Below are positions 22,931 through 31,804 of a DNA stretch of 49,682 bases, one piece after another; within the stretch, counting starts at the first letter, position 1, and the number at the start of each line of letters is the position of its first letter. A model generated the notes under the pieces. It had not been told where the DNA came from. It made no database searches and saw only the letters and a program-made list of their open reading frames with translations. The DNA is taken from NCBI GenBank assembly GCA_016282315.1, contig JAEEKG010000037.1, positions 1 through 49,682 of the forward strand, read 5' to 3'. This DNA comes from Clostridiales bacterium (GTDB lineage: Bacteria > Bacillota > Clostridia > Oscillospirales > CAG-272). A program made the translations under genes and the position numbers.

Positions 22931-23251
22931 ATGACAGGAAAAGACTTGTCTTTGGTTATCCTTTACGATATATACTCAAATCTTTTGTCGGAAAAGGAAA
23001 AAGAGTCTTTTGAGTATTATTACCTCGATGATTTATCTTTGTCCGAGATTGCCGAAATAATGCACACATCAAGACAAGGAGCACGTGACAACATAGTCAG
23101 AGCCGAAAAGAGTCTGCTCAATTATGAAGAAAAGCTTGGTTTAAAGAAAAAAAACGAAGAAAACGACAAAAACATCTCTCTTGCAATTTCACTTCTGGAC
23201 GAAGGAAAGAATGAAGAGGCAAAGAGAGTTTTGGAAAATACAAAGTTCTGA
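22931..23251 (+). CDS. ylxM: YlxM-family SRP-operon protein with sigma-like HTH
   Basis: YlxM (UPF0122) is a small helix-turn-helix protein encoded before ffh in Gram-positive bacteria and reported to affect SRP function. The start is ATG 22931 (106 aa), with AAAGGAG about nine bases upstream and the promoter downstream of the longer frame's start at 22880. The core is LSLVILYDIYSNLLSEKEKE, then EYYYLDDLSLSEIAEI, then a recognition-helix-like SRQGARDNIVRAEKSL. The last 40 residues are Lys/Glu rich. ffh follows after 12 bases. Confidence 0.88.
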   Translation: MTGKDLSLVILYDIYSNLLSEKEKESFEYYYLDDLSLSEIAEIMHTSRQGARDNIVRAEKSLLNYEEKLGLKKKNEENDKNISLAISLLDEGKNEEAKRVLENTKF

Positions 23252-23263
23252 CGGAGGTTACTG

Positions 23264-24598
23264 ATGTTTGGCGGATTATCCGAAAAATTGAGTCAAGCGC
23301 TCAAACTGTTCAAAAACAAAGGCCGTGTAACCGAAAAAGACGTAAAAGAAGGCATGAGAGCAGTCAAGATGGCTCTGCTTGAAGCCGATGTCAACTACAC
23401 AGTAGTTAAAGAATTCACAAACAAGGTCAGCGAAAGAGCTGTTGGATCAGAAGTACTTGAAAGTCTTGTTCCTTTCCAACAGATTATAAAGATAGTAAAT
23501 GAAGAGCTCACTGCAATCATGGGTTCTACAAACTCTAAACTGACAGTTGCTTCAAACCCGCCTACAGTCATCATGGCATGCGGTCTTCAAGGCGCAGGAA
23601 AAACAACCAACTGCGCTAAGCTCGCTTCCCTTTTGAAAAAACAGGGAAAGAATCCTCTTTTGGTTGCTTGTGACGTATACAGACCGGCAGCAGTTGACCA
23701 ATTGAAAATAGTGGGAGAAAAAGTAGGCATCCCCGTTTATTCTGAAGACGGAAACAAAAAGACAGTTGAAATTGCAAAACATGCAATGGCTTATGCAAAA
23801 AAGAATTTGCTCGACACAGTGATTGTGGACACTGCAGGACGACTTCACATTGATGAAGAAATGATGAACGAACTGAAGAATATAAAAAAAGAGGTCAGTC
23901 CTCATGAAATTCTTCTCTTTGTCGACGCTATGACAGGTCAGGATGCTGTAACCGTAGCAAAGACTTTTGATGAGTTGTTGGATATAACCGGTGTTGTAAT
24001 GACAAAGATGGACGGCGACACAAGAGGCGGTGCTGCTCTTTCAGTCAAATACATAACAGGTAAGCCAATCAAATTCGTAGGCACCGGTGAAAAACTCGAT
24101 GAAATCGAGCCTTTCCACCCAGACAGAATGGCCAACAGAATTCTCGGAATGGGCGACATGCTCACTCTGATTGAAAAGGCTCAGCAAAGCTTTGACGAAA
24201 AGAAAGCGGCTGAGCTGGAAGAAAAAATCAGAAAACAGAGATTCACTCTTGATGACTATCTGGAACAGATGCAGCAATTAAAAAACATGGGATCTCTTGA
24301 ATCAATGGTCGGAATGATTCCCGGAATGAGCGCGGGTCAGCTCAAAGACGCAAAAGTCGATGAGAAGATGATGGCAAGAAACGAAGCTATCATAAAGAGT
24401 ATGACAGTACGTGAGAGAACGTATCCTGATGTACTCAATTATTCAAGAAGAAAAAGAATTGCCGCAGGCAGCGGCACAAAAGTTGAAGATGTAAATAAAC
24501 TCATAAAGCAATATGAGGCGATTTGCAAGATGATGAAGCAGTTCTCAAAGAACGGCGGAAAAGGATTCGGCCGAGGCGGAATGCCTTTCAGAATCTGA
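23264..24598 (+). CDS. ffh: Signal recognition particle protein Ffh
   Basis: Ffh (SRP54) binds signal sequences of nascent membrane proteins and SRP RNA and delivers ribosomes to FtsY. The 444-aa protein has the N domain, the G domain with P-loop CGLQGAGKTTNCAKLA near residue 106, DTAGRLHIDEEM near 190, TKMDGDTRGGAALS near 245 and GTGEK near 270, and the methionine-rich M domain with SMVGMIPGM near 345 and a C-terminal glycine-rich tail. GGAGG lies just before the ATG. Its RNA partner is encoded at 16707-17012 on the other strand. Confidence 0.96.
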   Translation: MFGGLSEKLSQALKLFKNKGRVTEKDVKEGMRAVKMALLEADVNYTVVKEFTNKVSERAVGSEVLESLVPFQQIIKIVNEELTAIMGSTNSKLTVASNPPTVIMACGLQGAGKTTNCAKLASLLKKQGKNPLLVACDVYRPAAVDQLKIVGEKVGIPVYSEDGNKKTVEIAKHAMAYAKKNLLDTVIVDTAGRLHIDEEMMNELKNIKKEVSPHEILLFVDAMTGQDAVTVAKTFDELLDITGVVMTKMDGDTRGGAALSVKYITGKPIKFVGTGEKLDEIEPFHPDRMANRILGMGDMLTLIEKAQQSFDEKKAAELEEKIRKQRFTLDDYLEQMQQLKNMGSLESMVGMIPGMSAGQLKDAKVDEKMMARNEAIIKSMTVRERTYPDVLNYSRRKRIAAGSGTKVEDVNKLIKQYEAICKMMKQFSKNGGKGFGRGGMPFRI

Positions 24599-24686
24599 TA
24601 AAACAGTAAATATTTCCTGTAATTGCTCAGCAAAAATCAAGGAATAAAATAAAAAATACAATATACATTTTTCGGAGGAAAAGAAA

Positions 24687-24932
24687 ATGGCAGTTAAAAT
24701 CAGACTTAGAAGAATCGGAGCTAAAAAAGCACCAGTTTATCGTGTTGTAGTTGCAGATTCACGTTCACCACGTGACGGCAGATTCGTTGAAGAACTCGGA
24801 TACTACAATCCAATGACAGATCCAGCTGAAATTAAAATCGATGTAGAAAAAGCTAAAGTTTGGATCAAGAACGGCGCTCAGCCAACCGAGACAGTTAAAG
24901 CCCTTCTCAAAAAAGCTGGAATGACAGAATAA
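24687..24932 (+). CDS. rpsP: 30S ribosomal protein S16
   Basis: S16 is needed for 30S subunit assembly. The 81-aa protein starts [19 protein letters not shown] and continues [20 protein letters not shown], both diagnostic. Length is normal. CGGAGG lies nine bases before the ATG. It follows ffh by 88 bases, an AT-rich gap with no clear terminator, and precedes khpA by ten bases. Confidence 0.97.
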   Translation: MAVKIRLRRIGAKKAPVYRVVVADSRSPRDGRFVEELGYYNPMTDPAEIKIDVEKAKVWIKNGAQPTETVKALLKKAGMTE

Positions 24933-24942
24933 GAGGCGCGTC

Positions 24943-25182
24943 ATGACAGACCTTTCAAAGACATTAAAAGATATCGTCTCAGCAATAGTAGATGATCCAA
25001 GTCAAATTAATGTCACAGAATCTGTTGACGAAGACAATCACGTCACTCTTACACTTTCAGTAGCACCGGATGACATGGGAAAAGTAATAGGAAAGCATGG
25101 TAGAATTGCACAGGCCATCCGTACCATAATGAGAACAGCAGCCGCTGAAAATGGTCAGAAAGTCACAGTAGACATTGAGTAA
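24943..25182 (+). CDS. khpA: KH-domain RNA-binding protein KhpA
   Basis: KhpA (YlqC) is a small KH-domain protein that pairs with KhpB and affects cell division and RNA regulation in Gram-positive bacteria. The 79-aa protein carries the GxxG-type loop in VIGKHGRIAQAIRTIMR. GAGGCG lies before the ATG. It is the last gene before a strong terminator; rimM and trmD, which usually follow in this order, are not present here. Confidence 0.93.
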   Translation: MTDLSKTLKDIVSAIVDDPSQINVTESVDEDNHVTLTLSVAPDDMGKVIGKHGRIAQAIRTIMRTAAAENGQKVTVDIE

Positions 25183-25200
25183 CTAACCAGAAAATCAAAG

Positions 25201-25237
25201 CACCATCGGATAGATTTCCGGTGGTGTTTTTGTTTAT
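25201..25237 (+). terminator. Intrinsic terminator after khpA
   Basis: CACCATCGGA (25201-25210) pairs with TCCGGTGGTG (25217-25226) with one T-G wobble and a 6-base loop, followed by TTTTTGTTT. It lies 19 bases after the khpA stop and ends the SRP/ribosomal operon. Confidence 0.88.
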
Positions 25238-25270
25238 TACGTCGATTGTCGAGATATGAGAAACTATTAT

Positions 25271-25654
25271 TTATTTACTCAGCATAGTTTCGACTTTACC
25301 CAGAGTCTTGAAAAATCTGTGAGTTGCTATCATTGGCCCAAAGCAACAGCATCCGAGCATGTTCCACCAGAACATGTGTTTAAATGATGTGTGTTTGCCT
25401 TCTATCCCAAGAACTTCAGCTTTTTGTCGAATTTCTTTACAAACTCTGGCCATCCAGACAAGTGTGTATATGAATAGTGTTGGTATTCCCAACAAATACG
25501 CTTTCCAGTATGGCATTAGTCTATGTCCTAATATGTTTTCTAGTTCTTTCTGTAAACCGCTGAACGGCATGTAAAACAAAAAGAACAATCCCGCTGTAAA
25601 AAAATCTATAAAGCCGAGTAAAAAGCCCGGACTATTTTTGTGCTTATATTCCAT
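25271..25654 (-). CDS. Small membrane protein of unknown function (DUF4234-like)
   Basis: The 127-aa protein has two or three hydrophobic helices, at about 10-30 (GFLLGFIDFFTAGLFFLFYM), 52-70 and 92-110. It shows motifs such as LMPYWKAYLLGIPTLFIYTL that recall the DUF4234 family. No enzymatic motif is seen. It starts 12 bases after the stop of the sialidase-like gene, so the two form one unit. The ribosome binding site is weak (AGAAAAAAT). Confidence 0.5.
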   Translation of the reverse strand: MEYKHKNSPGFLLGFIDFFTAGLFFLFYMPFSGLQKELENILGHRLMPYWKAYLLGIPTLFIYTLVWMARVCKEIRQKAEVLGIEGKHTSFKHMFWWNMLGCCCFGPMIATHRFFKTLGKVETMLSK

Positions 25655-25666
25655 ATTTTTTCTATT

Positions 25667-27079
25667 TCAGATGAGAGAACGGAAGTTCTTGATTCTTGTA
25701 AAAGAAATACAATTAGAGTTGTGGTGTGAATCTGCCTGATTGAATCCGAGTCTCAATAGCATCACTATATCGTCTCCGTCATAATCCCAGTCAGGATACT
25801 GCAAACCGACCATGGTGCGATCCATTTCGTGATAATCAAACAATTTCTTGACCACTCGCCATTCGTGCAAATCCTTTGAGACAGCCATGGAAATAACAGT
25901 TCTGTGCCATGCCTGTTCAAGCGACTGCTCCGTACCTATCATGATATACATTTTGCTCTTTGGATCATATTTGACACAGAACTTTGAGTTGCATCCGACT
26001 GGACAATCAGGAATAGAATTGAAAGTATAGGACTTGTCCGGTGTTGAAGGGTCAATATTCAGAACAATTGTTTTTCCTGTATGCGGCACACCTTTTGCAA
26101 TATCCATGCGGTAAAGTGCATGCATATTTCCGTTATCATCACAGACGATATTTCCTTCAATATCTGCTCCCTGATCATCTAAACCTGGTCCAACATTCTT
26201 AGGGGAACCCGGCCAATTTGGATCGTGAGAAATAAACTCAGACATTTCCCAGTTCTGAGGATTCAACAAATCCGAATCACTAGGCGCAGATATATATCCC
26301 ATACCAAAGCCTATCTGATCCCATTTTCCCATAGAAATAGGAATCCACAATCTGCCGTGTGCACTAACTACTGATCCCGGTGCGCTGTGATAAGCTCCCT
26401 TATAGCAAGCATAGAAAAGCGTGGAAGGAGCAGACCAAGTGTTTCCCTCATCTTCCGAACAGCTGATTACTGCGGCTCCCTGTCCGTTTGTTCCGGAGAA
26501 CATATATATTTTTCCGTTGTGCAAGAAGAGTCTTCCCCAATAACAAGGGAACAAATCTCCCCTCCAATGCCAGCTGACACCGCCGTCATCAGAATAATAA
26601 AGGTGGCTGAGACATGCATACTCTTCTCTTCTGCTGAATACATCCATCGAAGCAAGCAATCTTCCGGACGGGCATCTCACTATAGAAGGACCTGCGACAA
26701 ATATTCCTGAGAAGTCGAAGACCGTGTCATCCGGGTGAAGATAACACACAGGAGTGTCACCAGGCATTTGCCCTGTTCGAACGCGCCTGGTTATACTTTT
26801 ATCTGAGCCATTTCTTGACAATGTCACTTCATAATCCGCAAGATTTTCAAGATCAGAGATTTTTACACTGTATGGAGCAGGATTAATTGTTCTGACTACT
26901 GTTTCTTCTCCCATTTTGCGGACAGTAATTGAATGCTCTCCATCACTTCCGTTATCTATCCACTCAACCTCAATTGAACCGTCAAACGGAATAATCTTTG
27001 TTATGTGTGGATTTTGTGTTTCTCCAATAAACCTGTATGGCTTAAACGGCCTGTATAACAAACTGGTCATTGCTTTCAT
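25667..27079 (-). CDS. Sialidase-like beta-propeller protein with N-terminal Fn3-like domain
   Basis: Start ATG 27079 has GGAGG seven bases upstream and gives 470 aa; the longer frame from 27139 has no site and runs through a terminator. Residues 25-105 look like a fibronectin type III domain. The rest shows Asp-box repeats typical of sialidase propellers: YYSDDGGVSWHW near 180 and SCSEDEGNTWSA near 225, with further weak repeats. Enzymes of this fold cleave terminal sialic acids or other sugars. No signal peptide is seen, and the catalytic Arg triad cannot be confirmed by eye, so the activity is uncertain. It is expressed together with the small membrane protein downstream. Confidence 0.6.
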   Translation of the reverse strand: MKAMTSLLYRPFKPYRFIGETQNPHITKIIPFDGSIEVEWIDNGSDGEHSITVRKMGEETVVRTINPAPYSVKISDLENLADYEVTLSRNGSDKSITRRVRTGQMPGDTPVCYLHPDDTVFDFSGIFVAGPSIVRCPSGRLLASMDVFSRREEYACLSHLYYSDDGGVSWHWRGDLFPCYWGRLFLHNGKIYMFSGTNGQGAAVISCSEDEGNTWSAPSTLFYACYKGAYHSAPGSVVSAHGRLWIPISMGKWDQIGFGMGYISAPSDSDLLNPQNWEMSEFISHDPNWPGSPKNVGPGLDDQGADIEGNIVCDDNGNMHALYRMDIAKGVPHTGKTIVLNIDPSTPDKSYTFNSIPDCPVGCNSKFCVKYDPKSKMYIMIGTEQSLEQAWHRTVISMAVSKDLHEWRVVKKLFDYHEMDRTMVGLQYPDWDYDGDDIVMLLRLGFNQADSHHNSNCISFTRIKNFRSLI

Positions 27080-27106
27080 AATCTTTCCTCCGAATTTTTG
27101 AAAATT

Positions 27107-27137
27107 GCCTCCTGTTTTTGTTATGGAAACAGGAGGC
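27107..27137 (-). terminator. Terminator hairpin downstream of the CDF transporter
   Basis: GCCTCCTGTTT (27107-27117) and AAACAGGAGGC (27127-27137) form a perfect 11-bp stem. On the minus strand the T-rich AATTTTCAAAAATT follows. It separates the transporter operon from the sialidase-like gene. Confidence 0.75.
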
Positions 27138-27146
27138 ATAACTGTG

Positions 27147-28274
27147 TCATGAAACGCTGAAATCCTGGTCGTAATTTATGATTACGTCATAACCCGGATT
27201 ATTGTTTTTAACTTCATCTTTTATCTGAGCAATAGTTTCATGAGGATCCGAGTCATCAAAAGAAATGACAAGATCGAATATGATTATCTTCTGCTCTTTA
27301 TATACGTAAAAACCATGTATCTGAAGTGCATGAGGATATTTAGGCAATATATCAACAACTTTGCTGTAAATTTCTTTGGTCAGAGGATCTTCTAAGTTTT
27401 CTGCATACACACCTACAGTCATAAGTGTATTGTACTTAGTGTACATCAAAAGAGATATCTCTCTTTCAATCGTCTGAATTTCAGCAGCTGTGACATCGTC
27501 TTTGACACCTACATGTACTGACCCGATGTTTGTGTTGTGACCATAACTGTTAAGAATCAGGTCATAACATCCATGAACGCCGTCTATGGCACAAATCTCT
27601 TTTTTGATTTCAGTGATGTATTCTCTGTCAAACCTGTCGCCTATCATAGAGGACAGTGAATCTTTGAGAACTTCAAAACCTGTCTTGATAATGAACAAAC
27701 CGATTATGATACCCAAGTAACCTTCAACATAGAAATTGGCAAATTTAGCAAGCAAAATGCCTATAAGGGTTGAAGTTGAGAGTATTGAGTCAAACAAAGC
27801 ATCCATTCCTGACGCTTTAAGGGCATCGCTGTCAAGCTTAGCTCCTCTTTTCTTGAAGAACAAACCTATAAGCACCTTGCCTACAACAGCAGCTGCGATG
27901 ATGACAATTGAATATATTTCAAATGTTGGCATCGTGCCGAATTTGAAATAGTCAATTATAGATTTTATTGACTCATATATAGCCATAGCACCCGCAAAAA
28001 GAATGAGCATGGCAATCATTGTAGATGTTATATACTCTATGCGCCCATATCCATATGGGTGTTTTTTGTTAGGCTTTTTTGCTGCCAGTTTAGTACCGAT
28101 TATAGTGATGATACTTGACAAAGCGTCTGTGAAGTTGTTGATTGCATCCAAAATGATTGATACTGATCCTGCAAGCACACCGACAAATGCTTTGAAAAGA
28201 ACCAAGAAGAAGTTTCCTATAATACCAACAAAACTGGTCTTAATTATCTCTTTTTCTCTGATTCTTTCATTCAT
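27147..28274 (-). CDS. Cation diffusion facilitator (CDF) metal transporter
   Basis: CDF proteins export divalent metals such as zinc, manganese or iron using the proton gradient. The 375-aa protein has the six-helix membrane part with the metal-site helices LDAINNFTDALSS near 45 and ASGMDALFDSIL near 158, the KHPYGYGRIEYI loop near 72, and a C-terminal cytosolic domain with repeated metal-type residues. The first site has DxxxD (LDAINNFTD) instead of a common HxxxD, which suggests manganese or iron rather than zinc, but this is an inference. It follows the FtsX-type permease by 25 bases and may share its transcript. Confidence 0.85.
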   Translation of the reverse strand: MNERIREKEIIKTSFVGIIGNFFLVLFKAFVGVLAGSVSIILDAINNFTDALSSIITIIGTKLAAKKPNKKHPYGYGRIEYITSTMIAMLILFAGAMAIYESIKSIIDYFKFGTMPTFEIYSIVIIAAAVVGKVLIGLFFKKRGAKLDSDALKASGMDALFDSILSTSTLIGILLAKFANFYVEGYLGIIIGLFIIKTGFEVLKDSLSSMIGDRFDREYITEIKKEICAIDGVHGCYDLILNSYGHNTNIGSVHVGVKDDVTAAEIQTIEREISLLMYTKYNTLMTVGVYAENLEDPLTKEIYSKVVDILPKYPHALQIHGFYVYKEQKIIIFDLVISFDDSDPHETIAQIKDEVKNNNPGYDVIINYDQDFSVS

Positions 28275-28299
28275 AAAAAACCACTTCTTTTCTTAATAT

Positions 28300-30768
28300 T
28301 TACTCTCTGCTTCTGGTGTTGTCGGCAATGTTCCACTTTCTTATAGTGTTCATCGCAAACAGATGACAGAGTACAATTACAACTGTTATGAACAGAATTG
28401 CAAGCCACAGGTACGGCCATGAGAATACGAACGGATATTTTTGAGTATTGCTTGATGCCATATTAAACAGCATATTTGAGAAAAAGCATCCTGCAGGAAC
28501 GGCAATTACTGCGCCGCTCAGTGTCTGGAGTACAGTCTGCAGTGTCCAGAATGCGGATATATCTGATACTTTGAATCCTATGGCTCTCATGACGGACAAT
28601 TGTCTCTGCATTTCCATCAATGCGTTCTGATTCATGATGGAAAGGATTGCAAATGAAATTGCAAGCGAGAAAATAATCATTATGTAGATGAATATATCTA
28701 TCGAGTTGAATATACTTCTCAAATCGCGTTCAAGGGATCTTGTAAACACAATCAAGCACTGGTTTTCGTTTTCGCTTATATAGTTCAAAAATGCATTCTC
28801 ATCGCTGATGTTCAACAGGAATGAAGATACATATTCTATTCCCAACTCATCCATCTGAGCTTTTGACAAATATGTAATAGGGTGGAAGTATTGATTTGAT
28901 TCTTCACTTACCAAAACCTGTTTACCGTTGATAGTAACATTTCCGCCTTTGCCAACTCCGAGATTGTTGACATTGTTTGTTGTAAGGACAATTCCCTTGT
29001 CAGATATCTTAGTTGTTTTCAAACCATCTTTTGAAGGGATGCTTACAAGGCCCAGGTTTGAATTGTAGTCATATGCAAGACACTCAAGGTAAACCGACTT
29101 ATCTCCGACTTCAGCTTTTGTATAGGTGTAATAGCAGTCTTCAAACATCGGATTGCCATTTGAATCCTTTTTGATAAATGACTGACTTTTCAGTCCTTCC
29201 ACAAATGTAGGATCTGCCTTAGCAGTAAGATATACCTGGCAGTCATAATTCAATCTTCTGTTAACGGATTGGTCTACCATCTCAGTCTTTGAAACATAGA
29301 AGAAGGACGACAATATGATGAGGGTGAGCGATGCAAATATTGAAAACGCAGAAGCAAATGCTCTTCTCGGGTTCTGAGCTATTGAGTTTACGCCGAGTTT
29401 GATGCTCATAGGAGCTCCCTCGATCCATTTTTCAATCCATTTCGGAATAGGTTTTCTCTTTGCTTCGTTTGAAATTGTTGCATCCTTAGGTGTAATTCTC
29501 AAAATGCTCTTACACGAAATGAGGGTTGCAATCACTGAGAACAATAGCAATCCGAAAATTGCCAAAAATTCAATACCCACATGCAAATCCGCATTCAATA
29601 CAGGTAGTGAATATGTTCTCTTCATGATTTCAGTGAGCATTGTGTTCATCCAATACCCTATAGGTACACCTATAATAGCCGAACTGATTGACATAAGTAC
29701 TGCAAATATGACGTAAAGCGACATGATTTCTTTGGAATCAATACCTATAGACATCAATACGCCTATTTGTGATGTCATTGCCTTAATCATCTGGTTCATG
29801 AACAATCCTACGACTATCATCGTGATTGCGTAGAAGAATACCGTCAGGAAAACGCTGGCAATTGTGACCTGTCTCATCGCACTGTTCATATACACTTTAA
29901 ATGGGAATTGAGAAGATGTCTGAGTCTTGCTGACTTTTACGTCAGTGTTGCTTTCAAGTTTTTCCTGAACACGTTTCACAACTTCTTCTTCATTTGTTCC
30001 AGGTGCACTCTTTATGACTATCTGGTTAGCGTGATCAAACACATATTCTTTTGCAAAATTAGTTATTATAGGGAAAACTATTCCCGGAATTGAAACTATT
30101 GAGTCATATTTTTCTTTGAAATCCGGGTCATTGTCCAGTAGTTCCCTGACCTCTTTTGCGAGCAAATCCAAGCCGTCGCCAAGTGACTGCTCAGACAAAT
30201 ACATGTACCCAAAGTCGGTGTTGTCAGACCAGATGTAGTCGTTTGCTCTTGGGTAAATACCTTCTATCGTTTCAACTATTTCGTTTACATAAAAGTCCAG
30301 AAACAATCCGAAGTATCCGATTTTTACCACATCTCCGACTTTAATTGAATTGTTGTTTGCAAATTTCTGAGCAATACCGATGTTTATATAGTTTGGATTC
30401 TTATCAACCGAAGAGACAACATATCTCTTCAGAATTTTGTCGTTTTCGTTATACGAGAAAATTCTCGTGATTATTGTACGACCATCAGCCTTTTTGAAAT
30501 ATGCGTCAATAGTAAATCTCGATTCAACGCCGTCAACTCCTTCAAGATTCTTCAGATCATTTATGTGTTTTCTGTCTATGAAGTTTGTTGATACCTGAAT
30601 GTTGAAATTTCCGTAATCTATTTCATATTGATCATATTTTTCTCTCAAATTGACCACAGATGAACCAAATGCGGAAAGCATTGACACGGCAAGTGTTCCG
30701 ACCACAATCATCGACAAGAAGAGACCGAAGAACCTCTTGAAGAATGGTTTTAACATGTACTTTAACAT
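28300..30768 (-). CDS. FtsX-like ABC transporter permease, two-module
   Basis: The start is ATG 30768 (822 aa), sharing an A with the TAA of the ATPase gene; a GTG at 30774 is less likely. The protein has one N-terminal membrane helix, a large extracellular domain (about 45-290), a first FtsX membrane module (about 295-440), a second helix and extracellular domain (about 490-690), and a last FtsX module (about 700-815). This layout is that of two-module MacB/LolE-like or Bce-like permeases. These exporters move lipids or peptides, or transduce force across the envelope, rather than import nutrients. The substrate is unknown. It acts with the ATPase directly upstream. Confidence 0.85.
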   Translation of the reverse strand: MLKYMLKPFFKRFFGLFLSMIVVGTLAVSMLSAFGSSVVNLREKYDQYEIDYGNFNIQVSTNFIDRKHINDLKNLEGVDGVESRFTIDAYFKKADGRTIITRIFSYNENDKILKRYVVSSVDKNPNYINIGIAQKFANNNSIKVGDVVKIGYFGLFLDFYVNEIVETIEGIYPRANDYIWSDNTDFGYMYLSEQSLGDGLDLLAKEVRELLDNDPDFKEKYDSIVSIPGIVFPIITNFAKEYVFDHANQIVIKSAPGTNEEEVVKRVQEKLESNTDVKVSKTQTSSQFPFKVYMNSAMRQVTIASVFLTVFFYAITMIVVGLFMNQMIKAMTSQIGVLMSIGIDSKEIMSLYVIFAVLMSISSAIIGVPIGYWMNTMLTEIMKRTYSLPVLNADLHVGIEFLAIFGLLLFSVIATLISCKSILRITPKDATISNEAKRKPIPKWIEKWIEGAPMSIKLGVNSIAQNPRRAFASAFSIFASLTLIILSSFFYVSKTEMVDQSVNRRLNYDCQVYLTAKADPTFVEGLKSQSFIKKDSNGNPMFEDCYYTYTKAEVGDKSVYLECLAYDYNSNLGLVSIPSKDGLKTTKISDKGIVLTTNNVNNLGVGKGGNVTINGKQVLVSEESNQYFHPITYLSKAQMDELGIEYVSSFLLNISDENAFLNYISENENQCLIVFTRSLERDLRSIFNSIDIFIYIMIIFSLAISFAILSIMNQNALMEMQRQLSVMRAIGFKVSDISAFWTLQTVLQTLSGAVIAVPAGCFFSNMLFNMASSNTQKYPFVFSWPYLWLAILFITVVIVLCHLFAMNTIRKWNIADNTRSRE

Positions 30769-31481
30769 TACCACTCTACCTCTTCTGCTTTGACTATGTG
30801 TTCGTTAATGACGTCTGACACAACCATTCCGTTTTTCATTGTGACAACGCGGTTTGCCATCTGAGCTATTTCTCTTGTATGAGTTACAAGAACGATTGTC
30901 TTGCCCTCTTCGTGGATTTCTTCAAGCAATTTCAACACCGCTTTACCTGAAGTATCATCAAGGGCGCCTGTTGGCTCGTCGCACAGCAATATCTCACTGT
31001 CTTTGTTAAGAGCTCTTGCTATAGCAACTCTCTGCTGCTGACCGCCTGACAATTGTCTTGGGAATTTATCCTTCTTTTCAAGCAGGCCTACTCTGTCAAG
31101 CAAAGACAATGCTCTTTCCTTGTTACGGCTGCCAGGAGCCAGTGTTACGTTCTGATATACCGTAACATCATTAATCAGATTGAAGAACTGATAAACGAAA
31201 CCTATCTCGTTTCTTCTGTAGAGAGTAAGACCGCTATCTTTCAGTTTGCATATATCTCTTCCGTTGACTATAATCTCGCCTGAATCTACTTTATCTATGG
31301 CACCTATCATGTTGAGGAATGTGGATTTTCCGCTTCCTGATCCTCCCAGGATGACTAGGAAATCATGTTCATAAACCTTCATGGACACGTCGTTCAACGC
31401 ATACATCAAGGCTTCCCCTTCACCATATTTCTTTACCAGATTCCTGGCTTCAATTAGTACTTTCTTTTCTTCTTGGCTCAT
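30768..31481 (-). CDS. ABC transporter ATP-binding protein (MacB/LolD-like)
   Basis: The start is ATG 31481 (237 aa), six bases after GGAG; the frame from 31493 is longer but contains that site. The ATPase has Walker A GGSGSGKST (46-54), the Q-loop in VYQFFNLI, the signature LSGGQQQRVAIARAL, Walker B LLCDEPTGALD and the switch His in VLVTHTREIA. The family pairs with FtsX-type permeases, which is the gene that overlaps it by one base. A promoter lies just upstream, at 31513-31541. Confidence 0.93.
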   Translation of the reverse strand: MSQEEKKVLIEARNLVKKYGEGEALMYALNDVSMKVYEHDFLVILGGSGSGKSTFLNMIGAIDKVDSGEIIVNGRDICKLKDSGLTLYRRNEIGFVYQFFNLINDVTVYQNVTLAPGSRNKERALSLLDRVGLLEKKDKFPRQLSGGQQQRVAIARALNKDSEILLCDEPTGALDDTSGKAVLKLLEEIHEEGKTIVLVTHTREIAQMANRVVTMKNGMVVSDVINEHIVKAEEVEW

Positions 31482-31493
31482 GACAAACTCCAT

Positions 31494-31804
31494 TTAATTA
31501 AAATATGTTTATATAATATTTATTTTTTGACCTTTTTTCAAGATATATGATAAATATTATTACAATCCAGTACAGAAAATATATTGTTTAAAACAGATAG
31601 TTCTTTCTATATTGTTGTTTTATCTTCTGAATTCTCCAGTGTTGTAATCGAAAAAAGTGCGTATTTACGCAAAAAAAGTGAAAATACGATTAATAGACAT
31701 AGATAATGATTCCCACAAAACACTCAAATAGCCGATGAACTGTTCGATCACCGGCCATGATTGTATTGAATTGTCATCTTTTTTTAACAAACTCAAGTTG
31801 AACT
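31494..31804. other. AT-rich intergenic stretch between the ABC operon and the FGGY kinase
   Basis: It holds the promoter at 31513-31541 and, further right, an inverted repeat CGTATTT (31660-31666) with AAATACG (31682-31688) with direct repeats AAAAAAGTG inside. No reading frame with a ribosome binding site and no clear terminator for the kinase are seen. Confidence 0.5.
31513..31541 (-). promoter_or_regulatory. Promoter of the ABC exporter operon
   Basis: On the minus strand TTGAAA (31541-31536) and TATTAT (31518-31513) are 17 bp apart, about 30 bases before the start at 31481. Confidence 0.7.

Noticed and set aside
22768-23013. 81-aa plus-strand frame across the repeats and the ylxM start
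   Set aside because: It overlaps the ylxM promoter and start in another frame and begins within the duplicated block.
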